Of a stretch of DNA of 64,000 nt, positions 8,278 through 19,350 are shown piece by piece. The translations under genes were made by a program, and so were the position numbers. Every line of letters begins with the position of its first letter. Position 1 is the first letter of the stretch. This stretch comes from Anaerosporomusa subterranea (lineage in GTDB: Bacteria > Bacillota > Negativicutes > Sporomusales > Acetonemataceae): positions 151,020 to 215,019 of the forward strand of contig NZ_LSGP01000023.1 in NCBI RefSeq assembly GCF_001611555.1, given 5' to 3'. A model generated the notes under the pieces. That model searched no databases. It was not told where the DNA came from and saw nothing but the letters and a program-made list of their open reading frames with translations.

Positions 8278-8523
8278 CTAAAAGTAGAAGTCTTTTCCGT
8301 ATTTTTTAGCCTGCTGACAAACAGCCGCAGCATTTATAAATGACCCGATCAATGTAAGATACGCTTCTTTAGTCGCTTTAATTGCATTTGTTCCATTCGT
8401 AGTAGTCATAATAATTATTTGATTCTTCACCTTATCTATAGAAAAATCAAAGGGTGAGTTTCCGAAATCAAATCCCTCAATCTTTATTGACTGCCGCTCC
8501 CCTGCAAATAAAACAGAATCCAT
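8278..8523 (-). pseudogene. comB: Fragment of 2-phosphosulfolactate phosphatase (ComB)
   Basis: The 81 codons encode the middle of a ComB-type protein: GERQSIKIEGFDFGNSPF, then IIMTTTNGTNAIKATKEA, then LIGSFINAAAV. Intact ComB proteins are about 230-240 residues. The N-terminal part is absent upstream, and the frame stops just after KKYGKDFYF, where the family continues. No good ribosome binding site precedes the first ATG. It is best read as a decayed gene left in the islet rather than a working enzyme of coenzyme M or sulfolactate metabolism. Confidence 0.7.
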
Positions 8524-8688
8524 GGAAGGGACAGGCTTTAGCCAAGTGCAAACTACTATAACTTTTTATGATAAAAAGACAAGCAATTCTTGAACTTGCC
8601 TTTTTTCTTGCGTAACACTTCTTATGACTAGAAGCATAAAAGGTATAACAAATTATGAGAGTTTCCAAACAGCTTATCCAAACGAAAT

Positions 8689-8961
8689 TTAATAGAGTGG
8701 TGTAGGAACCGGTTGGCAAGAAACCTCATCAATCAATCTCGAATCAAAGCGATAGAAAGTCCAAAAAGCTCCAGTCCATCTATACCCTGTAACTGCGCCA
8801 TACTGTACACTTGTAGGATAAAACCAAAATTGCGCTCCATTCTTCAACCATACATAGGTATGCTTGTACATGCAATCAATGATATAAGAATTAACTGGCT
8901 TTGGTGGAATAGATGGTGGTAGTGGTGGATAAATCCGAGATCCATATTGTCTCATATACAT
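8689..8961 (-). CDS. Small aromatic and proline-rich protein of unknown function
   Basis: A 90-residue protein. The start at ATG 8961 is set by a strong AAGGAGG site 7 bp upstream. An N-terminal proline stretch (RIYPPLPPSIPPKP) leads into a Tyr/Trp-rich region with YVWLKNGAQFWFYPT and GYRWTGAFWTFYRF, ending with a cysteine. It has no signal peptide or clear membrane span. Short Pro/Tyr/Trp proteins of this look occur in spore-formers, sometimes mislabelled as transporters. I recall them only loosely, so a spore-surface role is a guess. It lies inside the tRNA-bounded islet. Confidence 0.6.
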   Translation of the reverse strand: MYMRQYGSRIYPPLPPSIPPKPVNSYIIDCMYKHTYVWLKNGAQFWFYPTSVQYGAVTGYRWTGAFWTFYRFDSRLIDEVSCQPVPTPLY

Positions 8962-9012
8962 GCGCCACCTCCTTATGTAATATAATATGATAAAATGCAT
9001 CTGCAAGTTCAT

Positions 9013-9387
9013 ATAGAAATTGCTCCCTTGGCCGGTCTCCCGGAACGACTTTACCGGCTATCGGACAACCCCGAGCGGCTTGACGATATAAAAATCAACG
9101 GCTCCTCTGACTCAGGAGCCGTTGATTTTCTTTGGAATCAAAAGACCCCATTAATGTCCATTGGGACACTTATCGGTGTCCCAATCTCAAACACACATTC
9201 TGTTGTATAATTTCCAATTTCGTGGAGGCGAGCCGTACCAGGACAAATCCACCCCTTCTTACCGCCACTTTATTTGTTCTTCCTGTTCTCCATTAAGTAC
9301 AGAAAGAACCGCAAAAATCCATTTACACAAAATATTTTACACTCCCCGATAAACCCCAAGAATAAACCCCAACGAGACAATATAAAA
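9013..9387. other. Gene-free stretch with two strong hairpins
   Basis: I see no supported gene. A 16-bp perfect inverted repeat (AAAATCAACGGCTCCT and its complement) spans 9091-9132, and a second perfect hairpin (ATTGGGACAC and its complement) spans 9160-9185. The first ends in T-runs on both strands and looks like a bidirectional terminator. The second has no T-run and may be a remnant of a mobile element end. Confidence 0.6.
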
Positions 9388-9413
9388 GGCTCCCGAAATC
9401 TCGGAAGCCTTTT
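9388..9413 (-). terminator. Terminator of tRNA-Lys
   Basis: Minus-strand hairpin AAGGCTTCCGA...TCGGGAGCCTT followed by T-rich sequence, 7 bp after the tRNA CCA end. A degenerate copy of it is at 6950-6976. Confidence 0.75.
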
Positions 9414-9419
9414 ATTTAC

Positions 9420-9496
<77 letters not shown>

Positions 9497-9672
9497 TTAT
9501 GAAGTTCGCAAAGTTGACTTTTTTATGATAGTCTTTTTGCTTGCATTTGTCAAGTTAGTTACCTGTGCTTTCGTCTGATTTACCTGTATCTCATGCTATT
9601 TAATTGATTTAGCTCCTGATATTTAGTCCAATCTCCTGTTAACGCTATCTCCCCATATTTGCAGACAAGCTT

Positions 9673-9698
9673 GAAAGCGCCGGCATGCGCCGGTGCTT
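9673..9698 (-). terminator. GC-rich hairpin after the hppA remnant
   Basis: An inverted repeat built on CCGGCG...CGCCGG lies 11 bp past the stop of the pyrophosphatase fragment on the minus strand. It is most likely the original terminator of that lost gene. Confidence 0.55.
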
Positions 9699-9708
9699 CT
9701 AAAACTCT

Positions 9709-9810
9709 TTACTTAAGCATGTGGGATAACATTTCGCCATACTTGACAAATACAGGTGCGAAAACCAGAGACACGATGGTCATCAGTTTGATCAGTAACT
9801 TAACTATATT
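9709..9810 (-). pseudogene. C-terminal scrap of a membrane pyrophosphatase gene
   Basis: On the minus strand, codons 9810 to the stop at 9709 encode ILIKL-like membrane sequence: LIKLMTIVSLVFAPVF, then VKYGEMLSHMLK and stop. This matches the usual last transmembrane helix of K+-stimulated membrane pyrophosphatases (SLNILIKLMxIVxLVFAPLF). Nothing upstream restores the rest of the gene: the secG terminator lies only 58 bp away. A complete hppA of a different subtype lies 0.8 kb away on the other strand. Confidence 0.65.
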
Positions 9811-9867
9811 CCGTATGGGGATTCGCCAGATTGCCTTCGGAAACTACCTCCGCATGGGATATGAAAA

Positions 9868-9896
9868 ACTTTAGGCGGCAATTTGCCGCCTAAAGT
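9868..9896 (-). terminator. secG terminator
   Basis: A perfect palindrome, ACTTTAGGCGGCAA with its complement, followed on the minus strand by TTTTTC. It lies 54 bp after the secG stop codon. Confidence 0.85.
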
Positions 9897-9949
9897 GGTG
9901 CGCGTTATTTACTTGTCTGTCGGTTATCGTCACCACGAAACCCAATCTA

Positions 9950-10177
9950 TTACATCAATACAACCAGTGCCATCGTTACCAGACCAAACAGGATTCCCAG
10001 AATCATAGTCGCTCTGGCAAGAAGCTCATCAAGTCCCTTCTTTTTACCCCCGAAAAGTGTTTCGGCTCCACCAGCAATCGATCCTGACATGCCAGCGCTC
10101 TTACCGGATTGCAGAACAACTGTGGCGATCAGAGCGATACAAATAATCGCTTCAAAAATCATCAATGCAGTAACCAT
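9950..10177 (-). CDS. secG: Preprotein translocase subunit SecG
   Basis: A 75-residue inner-membrane protein of the SecYEG channel with two transmembrane helices. The first helix (LMIFEAIICIALIATVVLQ) is followed by the conserved loop SGKSAGMSGSIAGGAETLFGGKKKGLDE, and the second helix ends the protein. Length and the GG-rich loop are typical. It is followed by its own terminator, so it is no longer co-transcribed with est and rnr. The usual Firmicute order eno-secG-est-rnr is interrupted on both sides here. Confidence 0.95.
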   Translation of the reverse strand: MVTALMIFEAIICIALIATVVLQSGKSAGMSGSIAGGAETLFGGKKKGLDELLARATMILGILFGLVTMALVVLM

Positions 10178-10589
10178 CTATTATTACACCCCCAAAGTAA
10201 CTTGTACCACATCATTGTAACAAAGAACAATCCGGTTCGCAAATGTTTTGCTGAAATTCTCTTGATAAGGAAGGCGGAGTAAGGCCCTCTATGATTTACC
10301 AGAAAAATCTTCTTGAAAATACTGCGCCATTTTCGAACCAAATACTCGGAATTAGTATATCACGAAACCTAACTAAGTGTATAGATATTTGAGTAAACAC
10401 ACAGATAGCGCTCCTAATTAAGTATATTCTTCTGAATTATTGAAATTATCTGCAGGAATTGACTTAAGTACTGTCGAAAAAATCAGGCAGTATGCTAAGG
10501 AGGGAGTACACTGAACAGCAATCGGTATTCATGTCAAATTTGAAGCAGCGAAGAAAACAGGTTAAATAAGAGAGGGGACAATAAAGAAT
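10178..10589. other. Intergenic region between secG and hppA
   Basis: No gene is supported in these 410 bp, which hold the divergent upstream regions of secG and hppA. AGAGAGGGGA lies 17-8 bp before the hppA ATG. An AAGGAGGGAG stretch at 10495-10504 resembles a ribosome binding site but no convincing reading frame follows it. I could not define a promoter with confidence. Confidence 0.5.
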
Positions 10590-13025
10590 ATGTTGAGAAA
10601 AGTACCGAAGAGTATAACCAGTGTGGCAAATATGACTTTTTTTCTGCTCTTATTTCTATACTCGCCAAGTGTAGCCTTTGCCAGCGAGGCTAATCTGATA
10701 CTCCCTGAACTGACCTCCGCCCAGAACAGCTTGTTGATGGTCGGCATCGCCGTCTGTGCGTTGGGGATGCTCTTTAGTTTCTACCAGTACGCACAGGTGA
10801 AGGCGCTACGGGCCCATTCGTCCATGCTGGAAGTAGCCGATGTAATCTATGAAACCTGCAAAACCTATATGATTCAGCAAGGAAAATTCCTGAGCATCCT
10901 GCTTCTTTTCATTGGGATTTGCATCGCCTTCTATTTCGGCTACCTGCAAGCTGTTTCCATTGGTGGTGTACTGCTGATTCTGGCTTGGACAGTTATCGGG
11001 ATCCTTGGTTCCTACAGCGTTGCCTGGTACGGGATCCGCGTGAATACGCTGGCCAACAGCCGGATGGCCTTTTCATCCTTGGAAAGAAAGCCGTTGCGCC
11101 TTTTGAACATCCCGCTGGATGCCGGCATGAGCATTGGTGTGCTCCTGATCTGCGTCGAACTCATTATGATGCTGCTTATTATTCTGTTTGTACCGCGTGA
11201 ACTAGCCGGCTCAAGCTTTATCGGTTTTGCCATCGGCGAATCTCTAGGCGCCAGCGCCCTGCGGATTGCCGGCGGTATCTTTACCAAGATCGCCGATATC
11301 GGTTCAGACCTGATGAAGATCGTCTTTAAAATTAAAGAAGACGATCCCCGCAACCCTGGTGTCATTGCCGACTGCACCGGCGACAACGCCGGTGATAGCG
11401 TCGGGCCGACGGCCGACGGATTCGAGACTTACGGTGTCACCGGCGTTGCTCTGGTCTCCTTTATCGTGCTGGCAGCAGACTCCAATCTGCAGGCAATCCT
11501 GCTCACCTGGATATTCACCATGCGGATCATGATGGTCATCACCTCTGTCACTGCCTTCTATTGCAATAAGTTCTTCAGCGAAATGAGCTACGGCAAGCAG
11601 GATGATTTCGATTTCGAACAGCCGCTGACCAATCTGGTCTGGCTAACCTCTATTCTATCGATCGTGGTTACCTTCATCGTCAGCTACTTTCTGCTTGGCC
11701 CCGGCACCCTCGTGGCTGCCAAAGCGCCCAGCCTCTGGATGATCCTTTCTATTATTATCAGCTGCGGAACCCTAGGCGCGGCTCTAATACCTGAGTTTAC
11801 AAAAATATTCACCAGTGGCAAATCAGCTCATGTGCAGGAAGTTGTTAAGGCCTCCAAGGCAGGCGGCCCGTCTCTGAATATCCTGGCTGGTCTGGTTGCC
11901 GGTAACTTCAGCGCCTTCTGGCTGGGGATTGTTATTTGCGGCCTGATGTTCGCAGCCTATGTTGCCAGCGGCTTTGGTTTAGCCGGCATCATGATCTACC
12001 CTTCCATCTTCGCATTCGGATTGGTAGCCTTCGGATTCCTTGGGATGGGGCCGGTCACAATTGCCGTGGATAGCTATGGTCCTGTCACCGACAATGCACA
12101 ATCCATCTATGAACTTTCTCTCATCGAAGCAATCCCGGACATTGAAGACAAAATTACAAAAGAATTCGGATTTAAGCCAGATTTTGATAAAGCCAAATAT
12201 TATCTGGAGGCAAATGACGGCGCCGGCAATACCTTTAAGGCCACGGCGAAGCCTGTACTCATCGGGACAGCGGTCGTTGGCGCCACCACTATGATCTTCT
12301 CCCTCATCCTGGTCATTAAGAATGTCCTGGGTGTGGAGCCGGAAACTATTCTGAATCTCCTCAACCCCTATACGATCCTGGGCTTCCTCTGCGGCGGCGC
12401 GGTCATCTACTGGTTTACCGGCGCCTCGATCCAGGCCGTCTCTACCGGCGCCTACAGGGCTGTTGAGTATATCAAACAGAACATCCAGCTTGACGAAGAT
12501 GCCAACCAGAAAGCAGCAACTGAAAAATCTAAAGAGGTAGTCAAAATTTGTACCCAGTATGCCCAGGCAGGGATGTTCAACATCTTCATCGCCATCTTCT
12601 CCTTCGCCATGGCCTTTGCCTGCTTGTCCGCACCGTCCACCAGCAACGAACCGGTAGCTTTCTTCGTGGCCTACCTTATCTCCATTGCCACATTCGGTCT
12701 TTTCCAGGCCGTTTTCATGGCCAACGCCGGCGGTTGCTGGGATAATGCCAAAAAAGTAGTGGAAGTTGATCTGAAGGAAAAGGGCAGCGCTCTGCATGAC
12801 GCGTCGGTCGTAGGCGACACCGTAGGCGATCCGTTCAAAGATACCTCTTCCGTTGCCTTAAACCCAATTATTAAATTTACAACCCTGTTTGGCCTGCTGG
12901 CTATGGAAATTGCCATTTCTGAATCGTTTAAGCACATCGCCCCCTATATCGGCGTCGTATTCCTGGCAATAGCCCTGATCTTTGTCTGGAGATCCTTCTA
13001 CAATATGCGAATTCCCTCCGAATAG
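10590..13025 (+). CDS. hppA: Membrane-bound ion-pumping pyrophosphatase
   Basis: An 811-residue polytopic membrane protein that couples pyrophosphate hydrolysis to ion pumping. The core shows GGIFTKIADIGSDL, then EDDPRNPGVIADCTGDNAGD (about residues 250-269), and later DTVGDPFKDTSSVALNP, all family catalytic loops. The GNTFKATAK segment has lysine where K+-dependent enzymes have alanine, suggesting a K+-independent, probably H+-pumping enzyme. At 811 residues it is longer than the usual 670-770. An extra N-terminal hydrophobic segment (MTFFLLLFLYSPSVAFA) looks like a signal peptide or additional helix. It is transcribed against the glycolytic operon and beside the remains of another pyrophosphatase gene. 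Confidence 0.93.
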   Translation: MLRKVPKSITSVANMTFFLLLFLYSPSVAFASEANLILPELTSAQNSLLMVGIAVCALGMLFSFYQYAQVKALRAHSSMLEVADVIYETCKTYMIQQGKFLSILLLFIGICIAFYFGYLQAVSIGGVLLILAWTVIGILGSYSVAWYGIRVNTLANSRMAFSSLERKPLRLLNIPLDAGMSIGVLLICVELIMMLLIILFVPRELAGSSFIGFAIGESLGASALRIAGGIFTKIADIGSDLMKIVFKIKEDDPRNPGVIADCTGDNAGDSVGPTADGFETYGVTGVALVSFIVLAADSNLQAILLTWIFTMRIMMVITSVTAFYCNKFFSEMSYGKQDDFDFEQPLTNLVWLTSILSIVVTFIVSYFLLGPGTLVAAKAPSLWMILSIIISCGTLGAALIPEFTKIFTSGKSAHVQEVVKASKAGGPSLNILAGLVAGNFSAFWLGIVICGLMFAAYVASGFGLAGIMIYPSIFAFGLVAFGFLGMGPVTIAVDSYGPVTDNAQSIYELSLIEAIPDIEDKITKEFGFKPDFDKAKYYLEANDGAGNTFKATAKPVLIGTAVVGATTMIFSLILVIKNVLGVEPETILNLLNPYTILGFLCGGAVIYWFTGASIQAVSTGAYRAVEYIKQNIQLDEDANQKAATEKSKEVVKICTQYAQAGMFNIFIAIFSFAMAFACLSAPSTSNEPVAFFVAYLISIATFGLFQAVFMANAGGCWDNAKKVVEVDLKEKGSALHDASVVGDTVGDPFKDTSSVALNPIIKFTTLFGLLAMEIAISESFKHIAPYIGVVFLAIALIFVWRSFYNMRIPSE

Positions 13026-13098
13026 TAGCTATTGTATCATCAAGGGCTGTGCTGGATCCTAGAAAATTAGACTATCAGTGGTCTCCAAGCAAAAAAAC

Positions 13099-13130
13099 AA
13101 GTCCGTATCACGTAAAAGTGGTACGGACTT
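13099..13130. terminator. Bidirectional terminator between hppA and eno
   Basis: The hairpin AAGTCCGTA...TACGGACTT has T-rich sequence on the plus side and T-rich sequence on the minus side (from the A-run at 13091). It serves the convergent hppA and eno genes. Confidence 0.85.
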
Positions 13131-13154
13131 TCTCATTTTTATATGTACATAGTC

Positions 13155-14444
<1,290 letters not shown>

Positions 14445-16010
14445 TTATTCAGCCTCCTCATGTATTGTCGATAGGTCTAGCAAGTTCTTCCCTGTCATTT
14501 CAATCGGTTGTTCAATACCCGCAAGCGCAAGGATAGTCGGCGCAATATCAGCCAAAGATCCTGAACGCAAATTACAGCCACGATGTTTTTCAGACACTAC
14601 GATGATTGGAACAACATTAGTGGTATGAGCAGTATGGGGCTCGCCAGTCACTGGATCAACCATCAGTTCAGCATTGCCGTGATCAGCAGTAATGATCGTC
14701 ATGCCACCTTGTTCACGCATGGTTTCAACAATGCGGCCAAGGCAGCGGTCGACTGTGGCAACTGCACTAATGGCAGCATCAATTTTTCCGGTATGACCAA
14801 CCATATCACCGTTAGCAAAGTTTAAAATAATGAGATCGTATTTACCTGACTTAATTTCTGCAATCAGACGGTCTGTGACTTCCGGAGCGCTCATCTGGGG
14901 TTGCAGATCATATGTAGCCACTTTCGGCGAAGGGATAAGTATCCTGTCTTCTCCTGGGTTTGGTGTTTCTTCGCCGCCATTAAAGAAATATGTGACATGA
15001 GCGTATTTCTCAGTCTCGGCAATCCGAAGCTGACGAAGTTCTGCAGCGCCAACGACTTCACCCAAGGTTTTGTGAAGAGTTTGCGGTGTATATGCCACTG
15101 GTACAGAGAGTGTTTCGTCATATTGCGTCAAGCTGGCAAAGTGTAAGTCTAAGCGTCCGCCGCAACGAGTGAAGCCGTTAAAAACTTCATCAACAAAGGC
15201 CCTAGTCAATTGTCGGGCACGATCAGGGCGAAAATTGAAGAAGATAATACTGTCGCCTGAAGTAATACCGCATTCGCCGCATCCTGCAATCACAGTAGGT
15301 AACACGAATTCATCCGTCTCTTGGCGCTGATAGGCGTTCTTCACTGCTTCAGTAGCAGATTCAGCCTGCTCACCTTCGCGACAGACCAAGGCGTTATAAG
15401 CCTTTTCCACCCGTTCCCAGCGTTTGTCACGGTCCATGGCATAATAGCGGCCAGCAATGGTGGCGATCCGACCAAGGCCGAGCGCCATCATTTCTTGTTC
15501 CAGTTCATTGATATAGTTCAGAGCGCTGCTGGGCGGAACATCGCGTCCGTCAAGGAAAGCATGCACATAAACCCGTTCAAGTCCGCGCAGTTTAGCCAGC
15601 TTCAGCAGTGCGAAGACATGGGCTGTGTGACTGTGAACCCCTCCGTCTGACAGCAAACCCATCAGATGCAGCGCACCGCCGGACGCTTTCGCTTTGTCCA
15701 CCGTTTCGCAGAGAACAGGATTGGTGAAAAAGTCGCCTTCGCGAATCGCTTTCGTGATACGGGTGAGTTCTTGATACACGACCCGTCCGGCGCCAATATT
15801 CAGGTGACCGACTTCTGAATTTCCCATCTGCCCTTCCGGCAAACCGACAGCCTCACCGGAACAAGTCAACGTCGCGGCGGGATAGAGTTCCTGATAGAGA
15901 GTCATGTGCGGGGTTCGCGCGCGCGCTACAGCGTTGCTAGGATCATCAGTTGAGCCAATGCCCCAGCCGTCTAAGATAATCAGGGCAATAGGTGATTTCA
16001 GTCTACTCAC
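14445..16010 (-). CDS. gpmI: Cofactor-independent phosphoglycerate mutase
   Basis: A 521-residue Mn-dependent alkaline-phosphatase-superfamily enzyme interconverting 3- and 2-phosphoglycerate. ILDGWGIG near residue 13 supplies a metal-binding aspartate and [16 protein letters not shown] holds the catalytic Ser65. [12 protein letters not shown] and TADHGNAE carry later metal ligands. The enzyme class is pH-sensitive in spore-formers through its Mn requirement, which fits a sporulating host. It abuts eno with no gap. A palindromic repeat separates it from tpiA upstream. Confidence 0.97.
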   Translation of the reverse strand: MSRLKSPIALIILDGWGIGSTDDPSNAVARARTPHMTLYQELYPAATLTCSGEAVGLPEGQMGNSEVGHLNIGAGRVVYQELTRITKAIREGDFFTNPVLCETVDKAKASGGALHLMGLLSDGGVHSHTAHVFALLKLAKLRGLERVYVHAFLDGRDVPPSSALNYINELEQEMMALGLGRIATIAGRYYAMDRDKRWERVEKAYNALVCREGEQAESATEAVKNAYQRQETDEFVLPTVIAGCGECGITSGDSIIFFNFRPDRARQLTRAFVDEVFNGFTRCGGRLDLHFASLTQYDETLSVPVAYTPQTLHKTLGEVVGAAELRQLRIAETEKYAHVTYFFNGGEETPNPGEDRILIPSPKVATYDLQPQMSAPEVTDRLIAEIKSGKYDLIILNFANGDMVGHTGKIDAAISAVATVDRCLGRIVETMREQGGMTIITADHGNAELMVDPVTGEPHTAHTTNVVPIIVVSEKHRGCNLRSGSLADIAPTILALAGIEQPIEMTGKNLLDLSTIHEEAE

Positions 16011-16024
16011 AGATGCGCCTCCTA

Positions 16025-16150
16025 GAGGCTGTTACAAAACGCCCATATGCGTCGTTACCAGAACCGTCGGTCTCCTCAACGTACCTGTACTGTACGCCTC
16101 CGGGCCCGCCGGCCCTGGTGCCTAGCTTCTGAACATTTTCTAACAGTCTC
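16025..16150. repeat. GAGGCTGTTA-ended palindromic repeat, copy 1
   Basis: The left end GAGGCTGTTACAAAACGCCCAT and the right end ATTTTCTAACAGTCTC are imperfect inverted repeats. The interior is GC-rich. It is related to 18201-18323 in inverted orientation. It occupies most of the gpmI-tpiA gap. Confidence 0.8.
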
Positions 16151-16188
16151 CCTTTTTTTATGGTTGCGTGTTTTTTGAAACACGCTTT

Positions 16189-16938
16189 CTATTGAAAGTT
16201 AACAATACGAGCAAATGTTTTCGTATCAAGACTGGCGCCGCCGACGAGCGCGCCATCAATATCCGGCTGAGCCATTAATTCATCAATATTATCAGCCTTG
16301 ACACTGCCGCCATATTGAATGCGGACACAGTCAGCGCTCCCCTGTCCAACCAGAGCAGCCACTGTATCACGAATAAATCGACAAACTTCCTGGGCATCAA
16401 CCGCCGAAGCAGTTCGCCCTGTGCCAATCGCCCAGACAGGTTCATAGGCAATGACTAAGCTGGCGACTGCCTCTGCTGACAGTCCCGCCAAACCGCCGCG
16501 CACCTGTGCACCAACAATAGTCTGCGTCTGGCCTGCTTCACGCTGGGCTAACATTTCGCCTACGCAAACAATCGGAGTGAGATTATGCGCAAGAGCCGCT
16601 TTGACCTTCTTATTGACAGCTTCATCGGTCTCAGCGAAATACTGCCGCCGCTCCGAATGTCCGACAATCACATAGTCACAGCCTGAGTCTTGTAACATCG
16701 CTGGGGAAATTTCCCCAGTAAAAGCCCCTTGCTCTTCCCAGTGCATGTTCTGGGCTCCTAGCTTGATAGGTGTCTCCTTTATGGCGATACCGACAGGCAG
16801 CAAGGCGGTAAAGTTAGGGCAAATCACAACATCAACAGCCGCCCCGGTTATATTGTCGCAGAGGTCGCGGGCAAAGGCCTCAGAAGCTGTCGCCGTTTTA
16901 TGCATTTTCCAGTTTCCCGCAATGATCGGCTTGCGCAT
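16189..16938 (-). CDS. tpiA: Triosephosphate isomerase
   Basis: A 249-residue TIM barrel interconverting glyceraldehyde-3-phosphate and dihydroxyacetone phosphate. GNWKMHK at the N-terminus gives the substrate lysine, YVIVGHSERRQYF the catalytic histidine, VIAYEPVWAIGTG the catalytic glutamate and start of the mobile loop, and IQYGGSVK the phosphate-binding segment. Length is normal. It links the dihydroxyacetone phosphate produced by the GlpA and DhaKLM systems in this window to the lower glycolytic operon in which it lies. Confidence 0.98.
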   Translation of the reverse strand: MRKPIIAGNWKMHKTATASEAFARDLCDNITGAAVDVVICPNFTALLPVGIAIKETPIKLGAQNMHWEEQGAFTGEISPAMLQDSGCDYVIVGHSERRQYFAETDEAVNKKVKAALAHNLTPIVCVGEMLAQREAGQTQTIVGAQVRGGLAGLSAEAVASLVIAYEPVWAIGTGRTASAVDAQEVCRFIRDTVAALVGQGSADCVRIQYGGSVKADNIDELMAQPDIDGALVGGASLDTKTFARIVNFQ

Positions 16939-16979
16939 GAAGCCACTTCCTTCTCTTAAATTTATGGTTATATGAACTC

Positions 16980-18164
16980 TTATTTGTCAGCTAGAGCCGC
17001 CACTCCTGGCAAAATTTTGCCTTCAAGCAGTTCCAGGGAAGCACCACCACCAGTGGAGATATGAGTGATTTTTGATGCCAGTTTTGTCTTTTCGAGCGCG
17101 GCGATGGAATCCCCGCCACCGACGATACTGATTGCCTCAGTATCAGCCACAGCCTTGGCCACTGCTTCTGTACCCTTGGCAAAGGCATCAAACTCAAACA
17201 CTCCCATCGGGCCGTTCCAGACGATGGTTTTGGCATCTGCCAATGCAGCAGCAAATGCCTGACGCGTAGCCGGGCCAATATCAAGCGCCATCCAGTCAGC
17301 AGGGAAGTCAGCAATTGCCACATCACGCGTCTCGGCATCGGCAGCAAACCGGTCGGCCGCCGCTACGTCACTGGGCAGTAACAGATTAACGCCGCGCTCT
17401 TTAGCCTTTTGAAGCAGAGATTTCGCCAGCTCAATTTTATCTGTTTCAACAAGTGATTTACCTAGGGGATAGCCTTGTGCCGCAAGAAACGTATTGGCCA
17501 TGCCGCCACCAATAATCAGAGTATCAACCTTTTCAAGCAAATTTTCAATGACGCCAATTTTGTCTGAAACCTTGGCGCCGCCGATAATCGCCGCAAAGGG
17601 ACGAACAGGCTTAGCCACAGCACCATTTAGAAATACCAGCTCTTTCTCCATGAGAAAACCGGCAACAGCTGGAATATGGCGGGTTATACCTTCAACAGAC
17701 GCATGTGCCCGATGTGAAACACCAAATGCGTCATTGATCATCAGGTCGGCAAGACTGGCTAACTGTCGAGAGAACTCTGGATCATTCGCTTCTTCTTCTT
17801 TATGAAAGCGGAGATTCTCCAGCAAAAGAACCTGGCCTGGTTGGAGCGCCTTAGCAGCTTCTTCGACCATAGAGCCAACGCAATCGGCAACAAACCGGAC
17901 TTCGCGCCCCAGTAATCCGGACAATTTCGGCACAAGCGCCTGCAGCGAGAACTCTGGTGTCGGCTTACCTTTCGGGCGACCGAGATGGCTGGCAATAATT
18001 ACTGCCGCATTTTGCGCAAGCAGATACTCAAGTGTCGGCAGTGTGGCTCGAATACGAGTGTCATCGGTGATATTTCCGACTTTATCCATCGGGACGTTAT
18101 AGTCAACACGGATAAACACGCGTTTACCAACAACTTGAACATCCTTTAAGGTCTTCTTATCCAT
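16980..18164 (-). CDS. pgk: Phosphoglycerate kinase
   Basis: A 394-residue two-domain kinase making ATP from 1,3-bisphosphoglycerate. RVDYNVPMD at residues 19-27, ASHLGRPKG at about 59-67, [11 protein letters not shown], and the C-terminal nucleotide motif [12 protein letters not shown] are all present. Length is standard. It lies between gap and tpiA in the expected operon order, 41 bp before tpiA. A palindromic repeat fills the gap from gap. Confidence 0.98.
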   Translation of the reverse strand: MDKKTLKDVQVVGKRVFIRVDYNVPMDKVGNITDDTRIRATLPTLEYLLAQNAAVIIASHLGRPKGKPTPEFSLQALVPKLSGLLGREVRFVADCVGSMVEEAAKALQPGQVLLLENLRFHKEEEANDPEFSRQLASLADLMINDAFGVSHRAHASVEGITRHIPAVAGFLMEKELVFLNGAVAKPVRPFAAIIGGAKVSDKIGVIENLLEKVDTLIIGGGMANTFLAAQGYPLGKSLVETDKIELAKSLLQKAKERGVNLLLPSDVAAADRFAADAETRDVAIADFPADWMALDIGPATRQAFAAALADAKTIVWNGPMGVFEFDAFAKGTEAVAKAVADTEAISIVGGGDSIAALEKTKLASKITHISTGGGASLELLEGKILPGVAALADK

Positions 18165-18200
18165 TGCTTCTCCTCCAAACGGCTAAAATAAGTAAATTTC

Positions 18201-18323
18201 GAGGCTGTTAGAAAATGTTCAGATGCTAGGCGCGACGAGGATTGCGCCGCGCCGCGTACACGCACGTACGCAAGCAAGCAACCGCAGGAGCAACAACGCA
18301 GATGGGCGTTTTATAACAGCCTC
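18201..18323. repeat. GAGGCTGTTA-ended palindromic repeat, copy 2
   Basis: The ends GAGGCTGTTAGAAAATG and GCGTTTTATAACAGCCTC form terminal inverted repeats. It ends exactly at the base before the gap stop codon. It matches 16025-16150 in opposite orientation, so it is a dispersed element, possibly a MITE-like or REP-like unit that folds in the operon mRNA. Confidence 0.8.
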
Positions 18324-19334
<1,011 letters not shown>

Positions 19335-19350
19335 TTATTCCTCCCATTTT

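Noticed and set aside
8477..8719. An 80-residue minus-strand frame rich in Cys
   Set aside because: It overlaps the comB remnant in another frame, with no ribosome binding site or domain.
9155..9190. Perfect hairpin ATTGGGACAC as an insertion-sequence end
   Set aside because: There is no transposase frame nearby and no second copy in the window.
8995..9210. A 71-residue plus-strand frame
   Set aside because: It reads through the perfect hairpin at 9091-9132 and the second hairpin at 9160, so it is unlikely to be coding.
11979..12797. A 272-residue minus-strand frame opposite hppA
   Set aside because: It is the antisense of a clear membrane pyrophosphatase coding sequence and has no recognisable domains.
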